The position numbers and the translations under genes were made by a program. Below the pieces are notes generated by a model that was given only the letters and a program-made list of their open reading frames with translations, was not told the origin of the DNA and made no database searches. 64,000 nt of DNA from Paraburkholderia fungorum. GTDB lineage: Bacteria; Pseudomonadota; Gammaproteobacteria; Burkholderiales; Burkholderiaceae. The stretch lies in NCBI RefSeq assembly GCF_902833645.1, contig NZ_CADFGE010000013.1:1-64000 (forward strand), in the 5' to 3' direction. Below are positions 1 through 7,869 of this stretch, in pieces (position 1 is the stretch's first letter; the number at the start of each line of letters is the position of its first letter).

Positions 1-98
1 ATCAGCGATCACGATCAACCGAAACGGGTGATCACGATCATTCGGAATCCGTGATCACGATCCGTCGGAATGCGTGATCACGTTCGCCGAAATACGCA
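1..98. mobile_element. Terminal repeats of a truncated IS21-family-like element
   Basis: Four tandem copies of a degenerate 23-bp unit (core GTGATCAC followed by GWTC, then a CGGAAT-like segment) begin at about 5, 28, 51 and 74, spaced exactly 23 bp. The array ends with CGCA at 98, and the gene next to it (copC-like) breaks at exactly that point. Multiple short repeats inside the ends and TG...CA termini are typical of IS21-family elements. The transposase genes would lie to the left, outside the window, so the family assignment is inference. Confidence 0.6.
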
Positions 99-196
99 CT
101 CTCGAGCTTGCCGTGCGCGAACGCAGCAGCGGGCACGAACGTGATGACGGCAGCCGTAGTCAGCCCCATCAGTTGGTTGCGAGTGAATGTTTTCAT
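99..196 (-). pseudogene. CopC-like periplasmic copper-binding protein, N-terminal fragment
   Basis: Reading from the ATG at 196, the frame encodes a signal peptide (MKTFTRNQLMGL, then a hydrophobic run ending AAAFA) followed by HGKLES. This resembles the start of CopC/PcoC proteins, whose mature N-terminus carries a copper-ligand His. The frame runs into the IS-type repeats at 98 and no CopC domain follows, so the gene is cut after about 33 codons. It is the promoter-proximal remnant of a copper-resistance gene whose neighbours (CusF-like protein, multicopper oxidase) are intact. The CopC assignment rests only on the signal peptide, the mature N-terminus and context. Confidence 0.5.
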
Positions 197-263
197 GTTC
201 TTGCGCGTCCTGAATAGTCAAAGCGGGTATTGCTTCCGTCTGTTCACAACACCCAGTGAATCC

Positions 264-617
264 TTACTTCTTCTGCAGCTTCGTTACCGTCAGTGCGCCG
301 TCAACCTCTTCGGCCACGAAATCAATCTTGTCGCCGACCTTGACCTGCGAAATCATTGACGGGTCCTTGACCTTGAACACCATCGTCATGGCGTCCATGC
401 CCAGGTTTTCCAGCGGGCCGTGCTTGATGGTCAGCTTTCCGGCTGCCGCGTCGACCTTCCTGATTTCCCCATGCGACATGCCGGCCTTCGCCTCGCCAGC
501 CTGTTTGGCGCCGCTACCGCTCATGTCCATGTTGCCCATTTCGCCAGCCGCATAGGCCGATGCTGAAATTGCCAATGCGCAGCCAATTGCAATCGATGCA
601 AATACGTTCTTCATCAT
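264..617 (-). CDS. CusF-like periplasmic copper-binding protein
   Basis: This 117-residue secreted protein has a signal peptide (about residues 1-24, ending AYAA), a short Met/His-containing linker and a CusF-type OB fold (about 50-115). The segment KLTIKHGPLENLGMDAMTM aligns with the Cu(I)-binding face of CusF. The His (66) and two Met ligands (77, 79) are present, while the tryptophan that caps copper in E. coli CusF is replaced by Met74. CusF proteins bind Cu(I)/Ag(I) in the periplasm and hand it to efflux systems. It lies downstream of the multicopper oxidase gene and upstream of the broken copC-like gene on the same strand, so it is probably part of a copper-resistance operon. Confidence 0.85.
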   Translation of the reverse strand: MMKNVFASIAIGCALAISASAYAAGEMGNMDMSGSGAKQAGEAKAGMSHGEIRKVDAAAGKLTIKHGPLENLGMDAMTMVFKVKDPSMISQVKVGDKIDFVAEEVDGALTVTKLQKK

Positions 618-677
618 GCTTTCTCCAGTGTTTAAAAGACAAAAACGAGCCGGGCATTGCGTCCGGTGAAATCAAAA

Positions 678-1973
678 TCAGCTATCCGGCAATTCGCCGG
701 TGTATTCGTAGGCAACCGTCCCCTTGGGGTGTTTGAACCAGCCCGGGTCGCGATAGTCCTTGCGCCCCAATCCATCGCGCACCTTCACCACGCTGAACAT
801 GCCGCCCATTTCCAGCGGGCCGAATGGCCCGGTGCCGGTCATCATCGGCAGTGTGTTGTCGGGCAGTGGCATCTCCATCTCTCCCATCGCACCGCCTGTG
901 CTGCCCATCGCCATGTAGTCCGGTACGAGTTTGTTGATGCGTTTCGCGAGGTCCTTCTGCGGCACCCCAATCAGGTTGGGTACGGAGTGCCCCATCGCAT
1001 TCATCGTGTGGTGGGACTTGTGGCAGTGAAACGCCCAGTCGCCGGGCCGGTTTGCCGTGAATTCGATGGCACGCATCTGGCCGACCGCGACATCGGCGGT
1101 CACCTCAGGCCAGCGCGCGGCCGGCGGAATCCATCCACCATCCGTGCCCGCGACCTCGAAGTGATAGCCGTGCAGATGGATGGGGTGATTGGTCATGGTC
1201 AGATTGCCGAACCTGATACGCACGCGGTCCCCCGCACGTACCGGCAACGGGTCGATGCCCGGGAAGACCCGCGAATTCCAGGTCCACATGTTGAAGTCGG
1301 TCATCTCATTGACGCGCGGCGTGAAGCTACCCGGGTCAATGTCGTACGCGGACATGATGAACACGAAGTCACGGTCGACCTGCATGACGCTGGGGTCTTT
1401 CGGATGAACGATGAACGTCCCCATCATCCCCATCGCCATCTGCACCATCTCGTCCGCGTGCGGGTGATACATGAAGGTGCCGTGCTTCTCCAGCTCGAAT
1501 TCGTAGACGAATGTCTTGCCTGGGGGGATATGTGGTTGCGTAAGCCCTCCGACACCATCCATGCCCGATGGCAACAGCATCCCGTGCCAGTGAACGGTGG
1601 TGTGTTCCGGTAGCTTGTTGGTCACGAAGATGCGGACCTTGTCGCCCTCGACTGCCTCAATAGTGGGGCCTGGCGCCTGTCCGTTGTAGCCCCAAAGATT
1701 CGCATTCATGCCCGGCGCCATTTCGCGCACGACAGGCTCAGCAATCAGGTGAAACTCCTTCCAGCCGTTCTTCATGCGCCATGGCAGCGACCAGCCGTTC
1801 AGTGTGGCAACAGGCGTGTACGGACGGCCATTGGGAGGCGCGAGCGGCGGTTGCATGGTGGCGTTGGCCATTGTGGGTGCCTCAGGCAGCGACGCAGCAC
1901 CAGCCTTGCTCACCAATGCTGCTCCCAACAGCGCGGCCCCCGAGCCGCCAAGAAAATTTCGACGTGACACCAT
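678..1973 (-). CDS. Multicopper oxidase (copper resistance)
   Basis: This 431-residue protein has a twin-arginine signal (SRRNFLGG at the N-terminus), so it should be exported folded. All four copper-binding motifs are present: HWHG (128-131), HPHAD (170-174), HPIHLHG (263-269) and HCHKSHHTM (316-324). It should therefore carry T1, T2 and T3 copper and oxidise Cu(I) or phenolic substrates with O2. Only about 90 residues separate the second and third motifs, so a full central cupredoxin domain seems to be missing compared with 550-600-residue CopA/CueO proteins. A Met-rich tail (about 350-390) may bind extra copper. It begins 1 bp after the TolC-type gene, indicating one transcript. Confidence 0.93.
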   Translation of the reverse strand: MVSRRNFLGGSGAALLGAALVSKAGAASLPEAPTMANATMQPPLAPPNGRPYTPVATLNGWSLPWRMKNGWKEFHLIAEPVVREMAPGMNANLWGYNGQAPGPTIEAVEGDKVRIFVTNKLPEHTTVHWHGMLLPSGMDGVGGLTQPHIPPGKTFVYEFELEKHGTFMYHPHADEMVQMAMGMMGTFIVHPKDPSVMQVDRDFVFIMSAYDIDPGSFTPRVNEMTDFNMWTWNSRVFPGIDPLPVRAGDRVRIRFGNLTMTNHPIHLHGYHFEVAGTDGGWIPPAARWPEVTADVAVGQMRAIEFTANRPGDWAFHCHKSHHTMNAMGHSVPNLIGVPQKDLAKRINKLVPDYMAMGSTGGAMGEMEMPLPDNTLPMMTGTGPFGPLEMGGMFSVVKVRDGLGRKDYRDPGWFKHPKGTVAYEYTGELPDS

Positions 1974-1974
1974 T

Positions 1975-3420
1975 TCATTTACCTTCGGAATCTGTAGGCG
2001 ACGCGGGTTGCATCGTGGATTGCGTCGTGGGCGCGGATGGCGCTGAAGTCATCGCGAGCGGCGGCAGGCGGCCACCGACTGCCTGCTGCAGGTCGGTCTC
2101 CGCGAGCCAATAGTCCTTCAACGCGTCGATATAGCTGTTCACAGCGCCGACCTGGTCGCGCGAATCCGACAGCAGCTCGAAGACGCTCGCGAGCATGCCG
2201 TTGTAGCGAAGCAGGAGCTCGTCCGAAATGGTTTTCCGGATTGGCACGACTTCATCGCGGTAGTGCTTCGCGACGTCGTAATCGGTCAAATAGGCCGAAT
2301 ACGACTCGCGAACTTCAGACCGCGCGTTAATCGCAGTCTCGGCAACACGGTTGACCGACTGCATGTAAATCGCTTCGGCGCGCGCAACCTTCGAGCCGCC
2401 CCAGTTGAAGACAGGAATCTCGACGCTGATTTCGTAGCCCTGCTCATGGCCGTCGGAGGTCGTGAAATTGTTCTGATACCCGACGTCCAGTGCGTTGATG
2501 AAACGCGTCGCCTTGCTGAGACCCAATGAGGACGCAACACTCTGCGTTTGCAACTTCGCCGCCTGGATGTCCAGGCGGTTCTGCATCGCAAAACTCTCAA
2601 GGTCGTTCAGCTCGGGACGGTTCCTGGGCAGGTCAGGCAGGCGCTCGGGAAGCGTGTACTGTGTCCCGGCACCCCACAGACCCATCGTCCGCGTAAGCTT
2701 TTCCCGCGCGGACACAGACTGCTGCCGCGTTTTCGCCAGTTGAGCCGCTGCGTCCGCATAGAATGCCTGCTCACGCGCGTAGTCGAGCTTGCTGAAGTTG
2801 CCGGCCTGTTGCATCCGCAACGCCAGTTCGGCACCAGCCTCCGCCGAATCCTTCACCTGCGCGGCATATGCCGCAGCCTGCTCGGCGGCCACCGCGTTGA
2901 CATAGGCCCGTCGTGCGTCAGCGGCCACCTTAAGCATCGCGTCAGCCGCCAGGAGCTTGGTCTGCTCGAAGCGGCGACTCTCGATGCGCGTCGCCAGCGG
3001 CAGTGTGAGCACGTTCAACAATCCGAGTGTGAACGTGCGATTGATGCTCAGGTCGCTGCCCCCGTGAGTGCGGCTAAAATTGAAACCGGGGTTCGGCAGC
3101 CGGCCGGCCTGAACCAGGTCGGCCTCGGAAATGCCGAGCTCTCCGTACGAGGCCTGCAGGCCCCGGTTGTTCAGCAGCACAATCTGGACTGCGTCATCCA
3201 TGCCCAGTGGCCTGGAAAGCAGTTCGTGCGTTCTCTTTGCGACAGCGTCCCGGTCTTCGTCGGTCTTCACCAGTACGGCGTCTTTTCCCAGACGCTCAGA
3301 GGCGGTGGTTGAAACGGTGTTGAAGCCACCGTCTTTCGAGACAGTCGTACAGCCTGCGAGGAAAACCATCGCGCTGGCGACCGCAAGAATGCGGCTACCC
3401 GAAAAGAAGTGCGCAGTCAT
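1975..3420 (-). CDS. TolC-family outer membrane efflux lipoprotein (CusC-like)
   Basis: This 481-residue protein has a lipoprotein signal with lipobox LAGC (Cys24), followed by two outer-membrane-efflux repeats rich in long helices (for example around the LALRMQQAGNFSKLDYARE segment). TolC/CusC proteins form trimeric outer-membrane exit ducts. No RND pump or membrane-fusion partner is encoded next to it, so here it may serve another pump in the genome or a copper-oxidase-linked role. The start overlaps the stop of the upstream small gene by 4 bp, and its stop is followed at once by the oxidase start. Confidence 0.9.
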   Translation of the reverse strand: MTAHFFSGSRILAVASAMVFLAGCTTVSKDGGFNTVSTTASERLGKDAVLVKTDEDRDAVAKRTHELLSRPLGMDDAVQIVLLNNRGLQASYGELGISEADLVQAGRLPNPGFNFSRTHGGSDLSINRTFTLGLLNVLTLPLATRIESRRFEQTKLLAADAMLKVAADARRAYVNAVAAEQAAAYAAQVKDSAEAGAELALRMQQAGNFSKLDYAREQAFYADAAAQLAKTRQQSVSAREKLTRTMGLWGAGTQYTLPERLPDLPRNRPELNDLESFAMQNRLDIQAAKLQTQSVASSLGLSKATRFINALDVGYQNNFTTSDGHEQGYEISVEIPVFNWGGSKVARAEAIYMQSVNRVAETAINARSEVRESYSAYLTDYDVAKHYRDEVVPIRKTISDELLLRYNGMLASVFELLSDSRDQVGAVNSYIDALKDYWLAETDLQQAVGGRLPPLAMTSAPSAPTTQSTMQPASPTDSEGK

Positions 3421-3719
3421 TTCGCCGGTTCCTCGTGTCTGGAGCTGTGTTCGTTATTTTTGGCGTCGGTGCCGCCGCCCGGCATGCTGCCGTGGCTCAT
3501 CCCTTTCATCCCTGATGAGTTCGTCACCGCCTGATTGAGCTCCTGCCAGGTGGACGCTTTCTGGTCCCGGTATGGGTGGTAGTCCGCGAAGGCAGACAGC
3601 ACACTGACGCCCGGAACCGATGCGGCGGCGTCGGCCGGGTCAGGAAACGTGGTGGTGGCGTGCACAAGCGCCGGCAACAATGCCGACGCGCCCAGCAGCG
3701 CCGCGATAAACATTCGCAT
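3417..3719 (-). CDS. Small secreted protein of copper cluster
   Basis: This 100-residue protein has an N-terminal signal peptide (MRMFIAALLGASALLPALVHA) and no domain I can name. The mature part contains a WQELNQAV segment and a C-terminal region rich in Met, His and Gly (MKGMSHGSMPGGG), suggesting metal contact. It is translationally coupled (4-bp overlap) to the TolC-type gene downstream and probably starts the operon. Function is unknown; a periplasmic metal-binding accessory role is inferred from composition and location. Confidence 0.7.
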   Translation of the reverse strand: MRMFIAALLGASALLPALVHATTTFPDPADAAASVPGVSVLSAFADYHPYRDQKASTWQELNQAVTNSSGMKGMSHGSMPGGGTDAKNNEHSSRHEEPAK

Positions 3720-3808
3720 GGATTTTTCTCGTCGTTAGTCACCTGGATGGCCAACACGCGGCCATCAGGGTGAAATTGCGCATCGCAGCCTGAGGCCGCG
3801 ACAAAGGG

Positions 3809-4204
3809 CTAGACGAGAAAGCCTCTGGGAGGTCGTTCGATGCCGCTAGTCAGAAACGACGCGACGCTGACAGAGGGAGGGAGTGGGACAGCAAAGTGAG
3901 CCGTGCCGGCCGGCGTTGCCACTGCAGGGACTGCGGGTAACGCAACGCCGAAGCAACAGGATGCGCACGTCGCGCAAGTGTGCGCGCGATGTCCATGCTG
4001 ATGACTATGACGAATACCGTCAACCATCGCCATACCGCGCATATCATGCCCGGCAATCGACTCAGCCTCATGCGCGTGTTGCGCGGACGTCATTTCGCCC
4101 CCGGAATGCGATGTCTCGCATTTCATGGAAATGGCTGCGAACGACTGAACCGGAAGGCTCACTATCAGCAGCACAATGACGAAAAGTTTGCGCCAGTACG
4201 ACAT
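3809..4204 (-). CDS. DUF2946-like His/Cys-rich secreted protein
   Basis: The chosen ATG (4204) gives a protein of 131 residues; an in-frame start 18 bp upstream is also open. After a signal peptide (MSYWRKLFVIVLLIVSLPVQ) come a His-rich stretch (HSHQHGHRAH) and a CATCASCC cluster, then a hydrophobic segment and the ending GIERPPRGF, features seen in DUF2946 and CopL-like proteins. Cys/His clusters imply copper or other soft-metal binding in the periplasm. It is transcribed away from copR across a shared intergenic region that contains a CusR/CopR-like palindrome, so it is probably metal-induced. Confidence 0.72.
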   Translation of the reverse strand: MSYWRKLFVIVLLIVSLPVQSFAAISMKCETSHSGGEMTSAQHAHEAESIAGHDMRGMAMVDGIRHSHQHGHRAHTCATCASCCFGVALPAVPAVATPAGTAHFAVPLPPSVSVASFLTSGIERPPRGFLV

Positions 4205-4346
4205 GGTTGCGAAGTCTAGCACGCAGAATAAGAAGACTGTAAGGTCGGGAGTGTGTCATTGCGTAACCCGCGCTCCCTAAGGGCGCAGCGGCTCGCCGAG
4301 TACACGCCCCGAACCTTATCGCCGTGTACGTGACGAAGGAGTGGCC

Positions 4347-4399
4347 GGAAAATGACCAATTTTTCAGGTTGGCCAAATATGAAAAAATTGTCATTTTCC
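4347..4399. promoter_or_regulatory. CusR/CopR-type inverted repeat
   Basis: GGAAAATGACCAATTTTTCA (4347-4366) and TGAAAAAATTGTCATTTTCC (4380-4399) are near-perfect 20-bp inverted copies separated by 13 bp. A further GTCATTTTC half-site follows at 4401-4409. The arms contain AAAATGAC and GTCATTTT, the outer halves of the CusR box (AAAATGACAA-NN-TTGTCATTTT). The repeat lies 90 bp upstream of the response regulator and 143 bp upstream of the divergent secreted-protein gene, so it is the likely site of autoregulation. Confidence 0.75.
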
Positions 4400-4488
4400 C
4401 GTCATTTTCGATACACCTCCCCGGCACTACGCTGAGTACACTGATTTAATGCTCATAACTGGCGACGACCACCAGGCCGACCTCTCCC

Positions 4489-5160
4489 ATGCGGATACTG
4501 ATAGTCGAAGACGAGCCGAAAATGGCTTCCTACCTGCACAAGGGACTGACGGAGGCCAGCTACACGGTCGACATCGCCGATAACGGCAAAGACGGCCTCT
4601 TTCTGGCGTTACATGAAAACTTCGACCTGGTTGTGCTCGACGTGATGCTCCCTGAACTGAACGGCTTCGAGGTACTCAGGCGCCTGAGGGCGCAGAAGCA
4701 AACGCCGGTGCTGCTCCTGACGGCCAGAGACACCGTCGAAGACAAGGTGAAAGGTCTTGAGCTTGGCGCCGACGACTACCTGTCCAAACCTTTCGCCTAC
4801 GCCGAATTTCTCGCACGCATTCGTTCGCTGCTGCGGCGCTCCCCCCGCGGGGTTCGAGACGTGCTGGTGATAGCCGACCTAGAAGTGGACCTCATCAAGC
4901 GCAGGGTCCGGCGAGGCGACGCCCGCATCGACCTTACCGCTCAGGAGTTCGCGCTGCTTCAGTTGCTGGCGGAGCGGCAGGGCGAGGTCCTGACCCGTAC
5001 GTTCATCACGTCGCAAATCTGGGACATGAACTTCGACAGCGACACAAATGTGGTCGATGTTGCCGTCAAGCGCGTGCGCGCGAAGATTGATAACTCGTTT
5101 GACAAAAAGTTGCTGCACACGGTTCGAGGCATGGGTTACGTGCTCGAGGACCGCGCGTGA
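4489..5160 (+). CDS. copR: Heavy-metal response regulator (CopR/CusR/IrlR type)
   Basis: This is a 223-residue OmpR-family regulator. The receiver domain has acidic residues E7/D8, phospho-acceptor D51 (VVLDVMLP), T78 and K100 (SKPF). The C-terminal winged helix (about 130-220) ends in VRGMGYVLE, typical of copper- and silver-responsive regulators. It is followed by a sensor kinase with a 4-bp overlap. A palindrome matching the CusR/CopR box lies just upstream. It should activate the flanking copper genes when phosphorylated. The exact inducing metal cannot be read from the sequence. Confidence 0.92.
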   Translation: MRILIVEDEPKMASYLHKGLTEASYTVDIADNGKDGLFLALHENFDLVVLDVMLPELNGFEVLRRLRAQKQTPVLLLTARDTVEDKVKGLELGADDYLSKPFAYAEFLARIRSLLRRSPRGVRDVLVIADLEVDLIKRRVRRGDARIDLTAQEFALLQLLAERQGEVLTRTFITSQIWDMNFDSDTNVVDVAVKRVRAKIDNSFDKKLLHTVRGMGYVLEDRA

Positions 5161-6554
5161 CAACCGGTACGTCCTCATATTCCCTGCTCAAACGATTGAC
5201 CCTGGCGTTCTCAACGGTCGCCATCCTGGTCTTCGCGCTGACAGGCGCATTCCTGTACAACGCGCTGTCGACCGAGTTGCAGCGACGCGATGACATCGAA
5301 ATCAGCGGCAAACTCAGCCAGTTTCTGCAACTCGCACGAGATGCCGGTTCAACGCAGGCCGTGCACAATAAGCCTTCCGTGTTCCACGAGGTGTTGCTAT
5401 CTCACCCCGGCGTCTACCTCGCCATATTCGACCGGCAAGGCACTGTGCTGCTTCAGCATTCGGACAGGTCGTCGGTCGACCTCGCGGCTACGCCGGTTGC
5501 CCACCATCCGAACGCACCGTACACCTGTGAGCCACCTGGCATTGGTCCATCCCGCTGTGTCTTTGCCGATGAAACGTTACCGTCCGGCGATTCGGTTCGG
5601 GTATTGCTCGTTCGCGCGGCGGCCGACCGCCAATCGTTGCTGGAAAGCTATCGGATAGATATCTGGCTTGCGGTAGCCGTCGGCGCGGCACTGGTCGGGG
5701 CATTGGGTTATGCGGTCGCCCGGCGCGGCTTTTTGCCGGTTAGAAGCATCGGGCGTCAGACCTCACGCATTGAAGCTCACAATCTGAGCGAACGTCTCGA
5801 CATCGAGGGTGGGCCAATCGAGCTTCAGGATATCGCGTTCTCGGTCAATCGCATGCTCGACCGGCTCGAGCGTGCGTTCGTCCGCCTCTCGCAGTTTTCG
5901 TCCGACCTCGCACACGACATGCGCACGCCTCTCGCCAACGTTATCAGTTCTTCGCAGGTCACGCTGTCACGTCCCCGAACCACCGAAGAGTACGAAGCGC
6001 TCATTGACTCCAATATCGAAGAGTGTGAGCGACTCCAGCGAATGATTGAAAACATGCTGTTCCTCGCACGCACAGACAACGCGCAACAGCTCATCAAGGT
6101 CACAGAGCTCGACGCGGAAACCGAATTGCGCCGGCTCGCGTCCTATTTTCAGGGGCTGGCCGAAGAAGCGGGTGTGCACATCGCTGTAGAAGGCAATACC
6201 CGGGTAACTGCAGACGCGACGTTGTTCAGGCGCGCTGTGAGCAACCTGATGTCAAATGCGCTGGACCATGCGTTCGCTGGGTCCTCCGTCAAACTGTCCT
6301 CGTTCGATTCGCCGAAGTACTCAGTTGTCGAAGTGACGAACCGGGGGCATGCCATTGCACCGGAACACGTCAACCGGATTTTCGAACGTTTCTATCGAGT
6401 CGACGCGTCACGGCACGGTTCAGCCCGAAATGCGGGTCTCGGCCTTGCTATCGTGAAATCCATCATGGAGCTGCATCGGGGGAAGGTCGACGTCGCAAGC
6501 TATGGCGAACGGACGACTTTCACCTTGTATTTTCCGCGTTCGGTCGCGGTCTAG
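5157..6554 (+). CDS. copS: Heavy-metal sensor histidine kinase (CopS/CusS type)
   Basis: This 465-residue membrane kinase uses a GTG start that overlaps the copR stop (GTGA). Two membrane segments (about 14-37 and 168-188) bracket a periplasmic sensor domain of roughly 130 residues. HAMP follows, then the H-box DLAHDMRTPL (His253), an N-box near SNLMSNALDHA and a G-box GLGLAIVKS. The periplasmic loop contains two Cys and several His that could contact metal. It should autophosphorylate and transfer phosphate to CopR. Assignment to copper is from gene context. Confidence 0.9.
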   Translation: MTTGTSSYSLLKRLTLAFSTVAILVFALTGAFLYNALSTELQRRDDIEISGKLSQFLQLARDAGSTQAVHNKPSVFHEVLLSHPGVYLAIFDRQGTVLLQHSDRSSVDLAATPVAHHPNAPYTCEPPGIGPSRCVFADETLPSGDSVRVLLVRAAADRQSLLESYRIDIWLAVAVGAALVGALGYAVARRGFLPVRSIGRQTSRIEAHNLSERLDIEGGPIELQDIAFSVNRMLDRLERAFVRLSQFSSDLAHDMRTPLANVISSSQVTLSRPRTTEEYEALIDSNIEECERLQRMIENMLFLARTDNAQQLIKVTELDAETELRRLASYFQGLAEEAGVHIAVEGNTRVTADATLFRRAVSNLMSNALDHAFAGSSVKLSSFDSPKYSVVEVTNRGHAIAPEHVNRIFERFYRVDASRHGSARNAGLGLAIVKSIMELHRGKVDVASYGERTTFTLYFPRSVAV

Positions 6555-6658
6555 GCGGTTGGGATGCGAATCAGCAGCAGGTGCGTCACGCAGGAACTTG
6601 ACCTTCCTGCCATGGGAAGGTTCATGCTAAGGGTGCTAATTTGCTACTGGAGGTAAAA

Positions 6659-6856
6659 ATGGAATTTGAGGTTAAGGATATGTCATGCGGCGGGTGCGCC
6701 AACTCGATTACGCGCGCCGTCATCAACGTCGACCCGGCAGCGAAGCTCGACATCGATGTCACCACAAAAATCGTGAAAATCGATTCAGTGTTGCCACCTG
6801 AGCGCCTGGTCGCTGTGATTGAGGAAGCGGGATTCCATCCGACGGTTAACGCGTAA
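6659..6856 (+). CDS. CopZ/HMA-domain metal chaperone
   Basis: This 65-residue cytoplasmic protein is a single heavy-metal-associated domain with the CxxC pair in DMSCGGC (Cys10, Cys13) and the usual beta-alpha-beta-beta-alpha-beta length. A good ribosome site (GGAGG at 6649-6653) fixes the start at 6659. Proteins of this size bind Cu(I) and pass it to P-type ATPases or regulators. MerP-type mercury function is less likely, because no signal peptide is present and no mer genes are nearby. No CopA ATPase is encoded in this window, so the partner is elsewhere or is the downstream permease. Confidence 0.85.
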   Translation: MEFEVKDMSCGGCANSITRAVINVDPAAKLDIDVTTKIVKIDSVLPPERLVAVIEEAGFHPTVNA

Positions 6857-6883
6857 CCACATCGTCCCACGGAGATAGCTGAA

Positions 6884-7846
6884 ATGCGGTTCCCTTTTGG
6901 CGCCTTACTGTTGATGTTCGCGTTTCAGCTTCCCGCTCATGCTGAAAACGTCATTGTGCTGAACTCGGCCGACGCGAGCGTGAGCCTCATTGACGAGGCG
7001 ACGCAGAAAGTCGTCGATACGTTCCCGGTGGGAAAGGAACCTCATCACCTGATGGCAACGCCGGACAATCAGTCGTTGATTGTCGCGAACTCCGTGGCCA
7101 ACAATCTTGTCTTTCTTGACCCGAGAAGTGGCAAGATTCAGCGGTGGATGCCGGACATCGAGGACCCGTACCAGCTCGGCTTCTCGTACGACCGGAAATG
7201 GTTCGTCACGAACGGCCTTCGGCTCGACCGCGTAGACATCTACCACTACGACGGAAAGAGCTTCGCGCTGGCAAAACGTGTGCCTCTGGCAGCAATGCCC
7301 AGTCACATGGTTTTTTCTGCTGACAGCAAAATCGTGTTCGTCACGCTGCAGGTCTCCGGTGAAGTAGCAGCGATTGACCTGGCAACACAGACGGTACTGT
7401 GGAAGATGCCGGTGGGCAGAGCGCCAGCCGGCCTGTGGCTCACGCCGGGTGACAAATATCTATTGATTGGAATGACAGGCGCTGACTATGTGGCTGTCAT
7501 TGACTGGCGCGCGCGCAAAATCGTAAAGACCATTCATACGGATAAGGGCGCGCATAACTTCCGCTCGCTCGTCGACGGCCAGCACATTCTGGTATCCAAT
7601 CGAGTCGGCAACACCATCAGCATCCTGGACGAGAACAATCTGACCAACGTTGGGACCATCACCGGTCTGCTGCCAGGCCCCGACGACATGGAGCTGACGC
7701 CCGACAAGCGATACCTGTGGGTGACTTTCCGGTTCACCCGCTACGTCGGCATCATCGATATTAAAACGCTGAAGCTCGTCAACACCATCAAAGTCGGAAA
7801 GTCCCCTCACGGCATTTACTTCTATAACCGCGCACCGCTGGTATAA
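6884..7846 (+). CDS. YncE-like secreted beta-propeller protein
   Basis: This 320-residue protein has a signal peptide (cleavage after PAHA) and about seven repeats of the YVTN/YncE type. Each runs as an xxVIDxxxxKVxxTIxVGxxPH pattern, for example around residues 25-60 and at the end (TIKVGKSPHG). Such propellers sit in the periplasm; E. coli YncE binds DNA in vitro, but the role of the family is mostly unknown. It lies between the CopZ-like chaperone and a permease with short gaps, implying one operon. A periplasmic metal-handling or scaffolding role is inference. Confidence 0.8.
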   Translation: MRFPFGALLLMFAFQLPAHAENVIVLNSADASVSLIDEATQKVVDTFPVGKEPHHLMATPDNQSLIVANSVANNLVFLDPRSGKIQRWMPDIEDPYQLGFSYDRKWFVTNGLRLDRVDIYHYDGKSFALAKRVPLAAMPSHMVFSADSKIVFVTLQVSGEVAAIDLATQTVLWKMPVGRAPAGLWLTPGDKYLLIGMTGADYVAVIDWRARKIVKTIHTDKGAHNFRSLVDGQHILVSNRVGNTISILDENNLTNVGTITGLLPGPDDMELTPDKRYLWVTFRFTRYVGIIDIKTLKLVNTIKVGKSPHGIYFYNRAPLV

Positions 7847-7869
7847 AAGTCTCCACGCAGGAGGTCGCA

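Noticed and set aside
5..97. CRISPR array in the first 100 bp
   Set aside because: The period is 23 bp with conserved sequence through the whole unit and no unique spacers; it fits a transposon end.
657..1613. Long plus-strand frame opposite the multicopper oxidase
   Set aside because: It is the antisense shadow of a high-GC gene with all copper motifs; the protein is His/Arg-rich and matches no family.
6659..6856. MerP mercury-binding protein
   Set aside because: No signal peptide and no mer genes; the context is copper, so a CopZ-like chaperone fits better.
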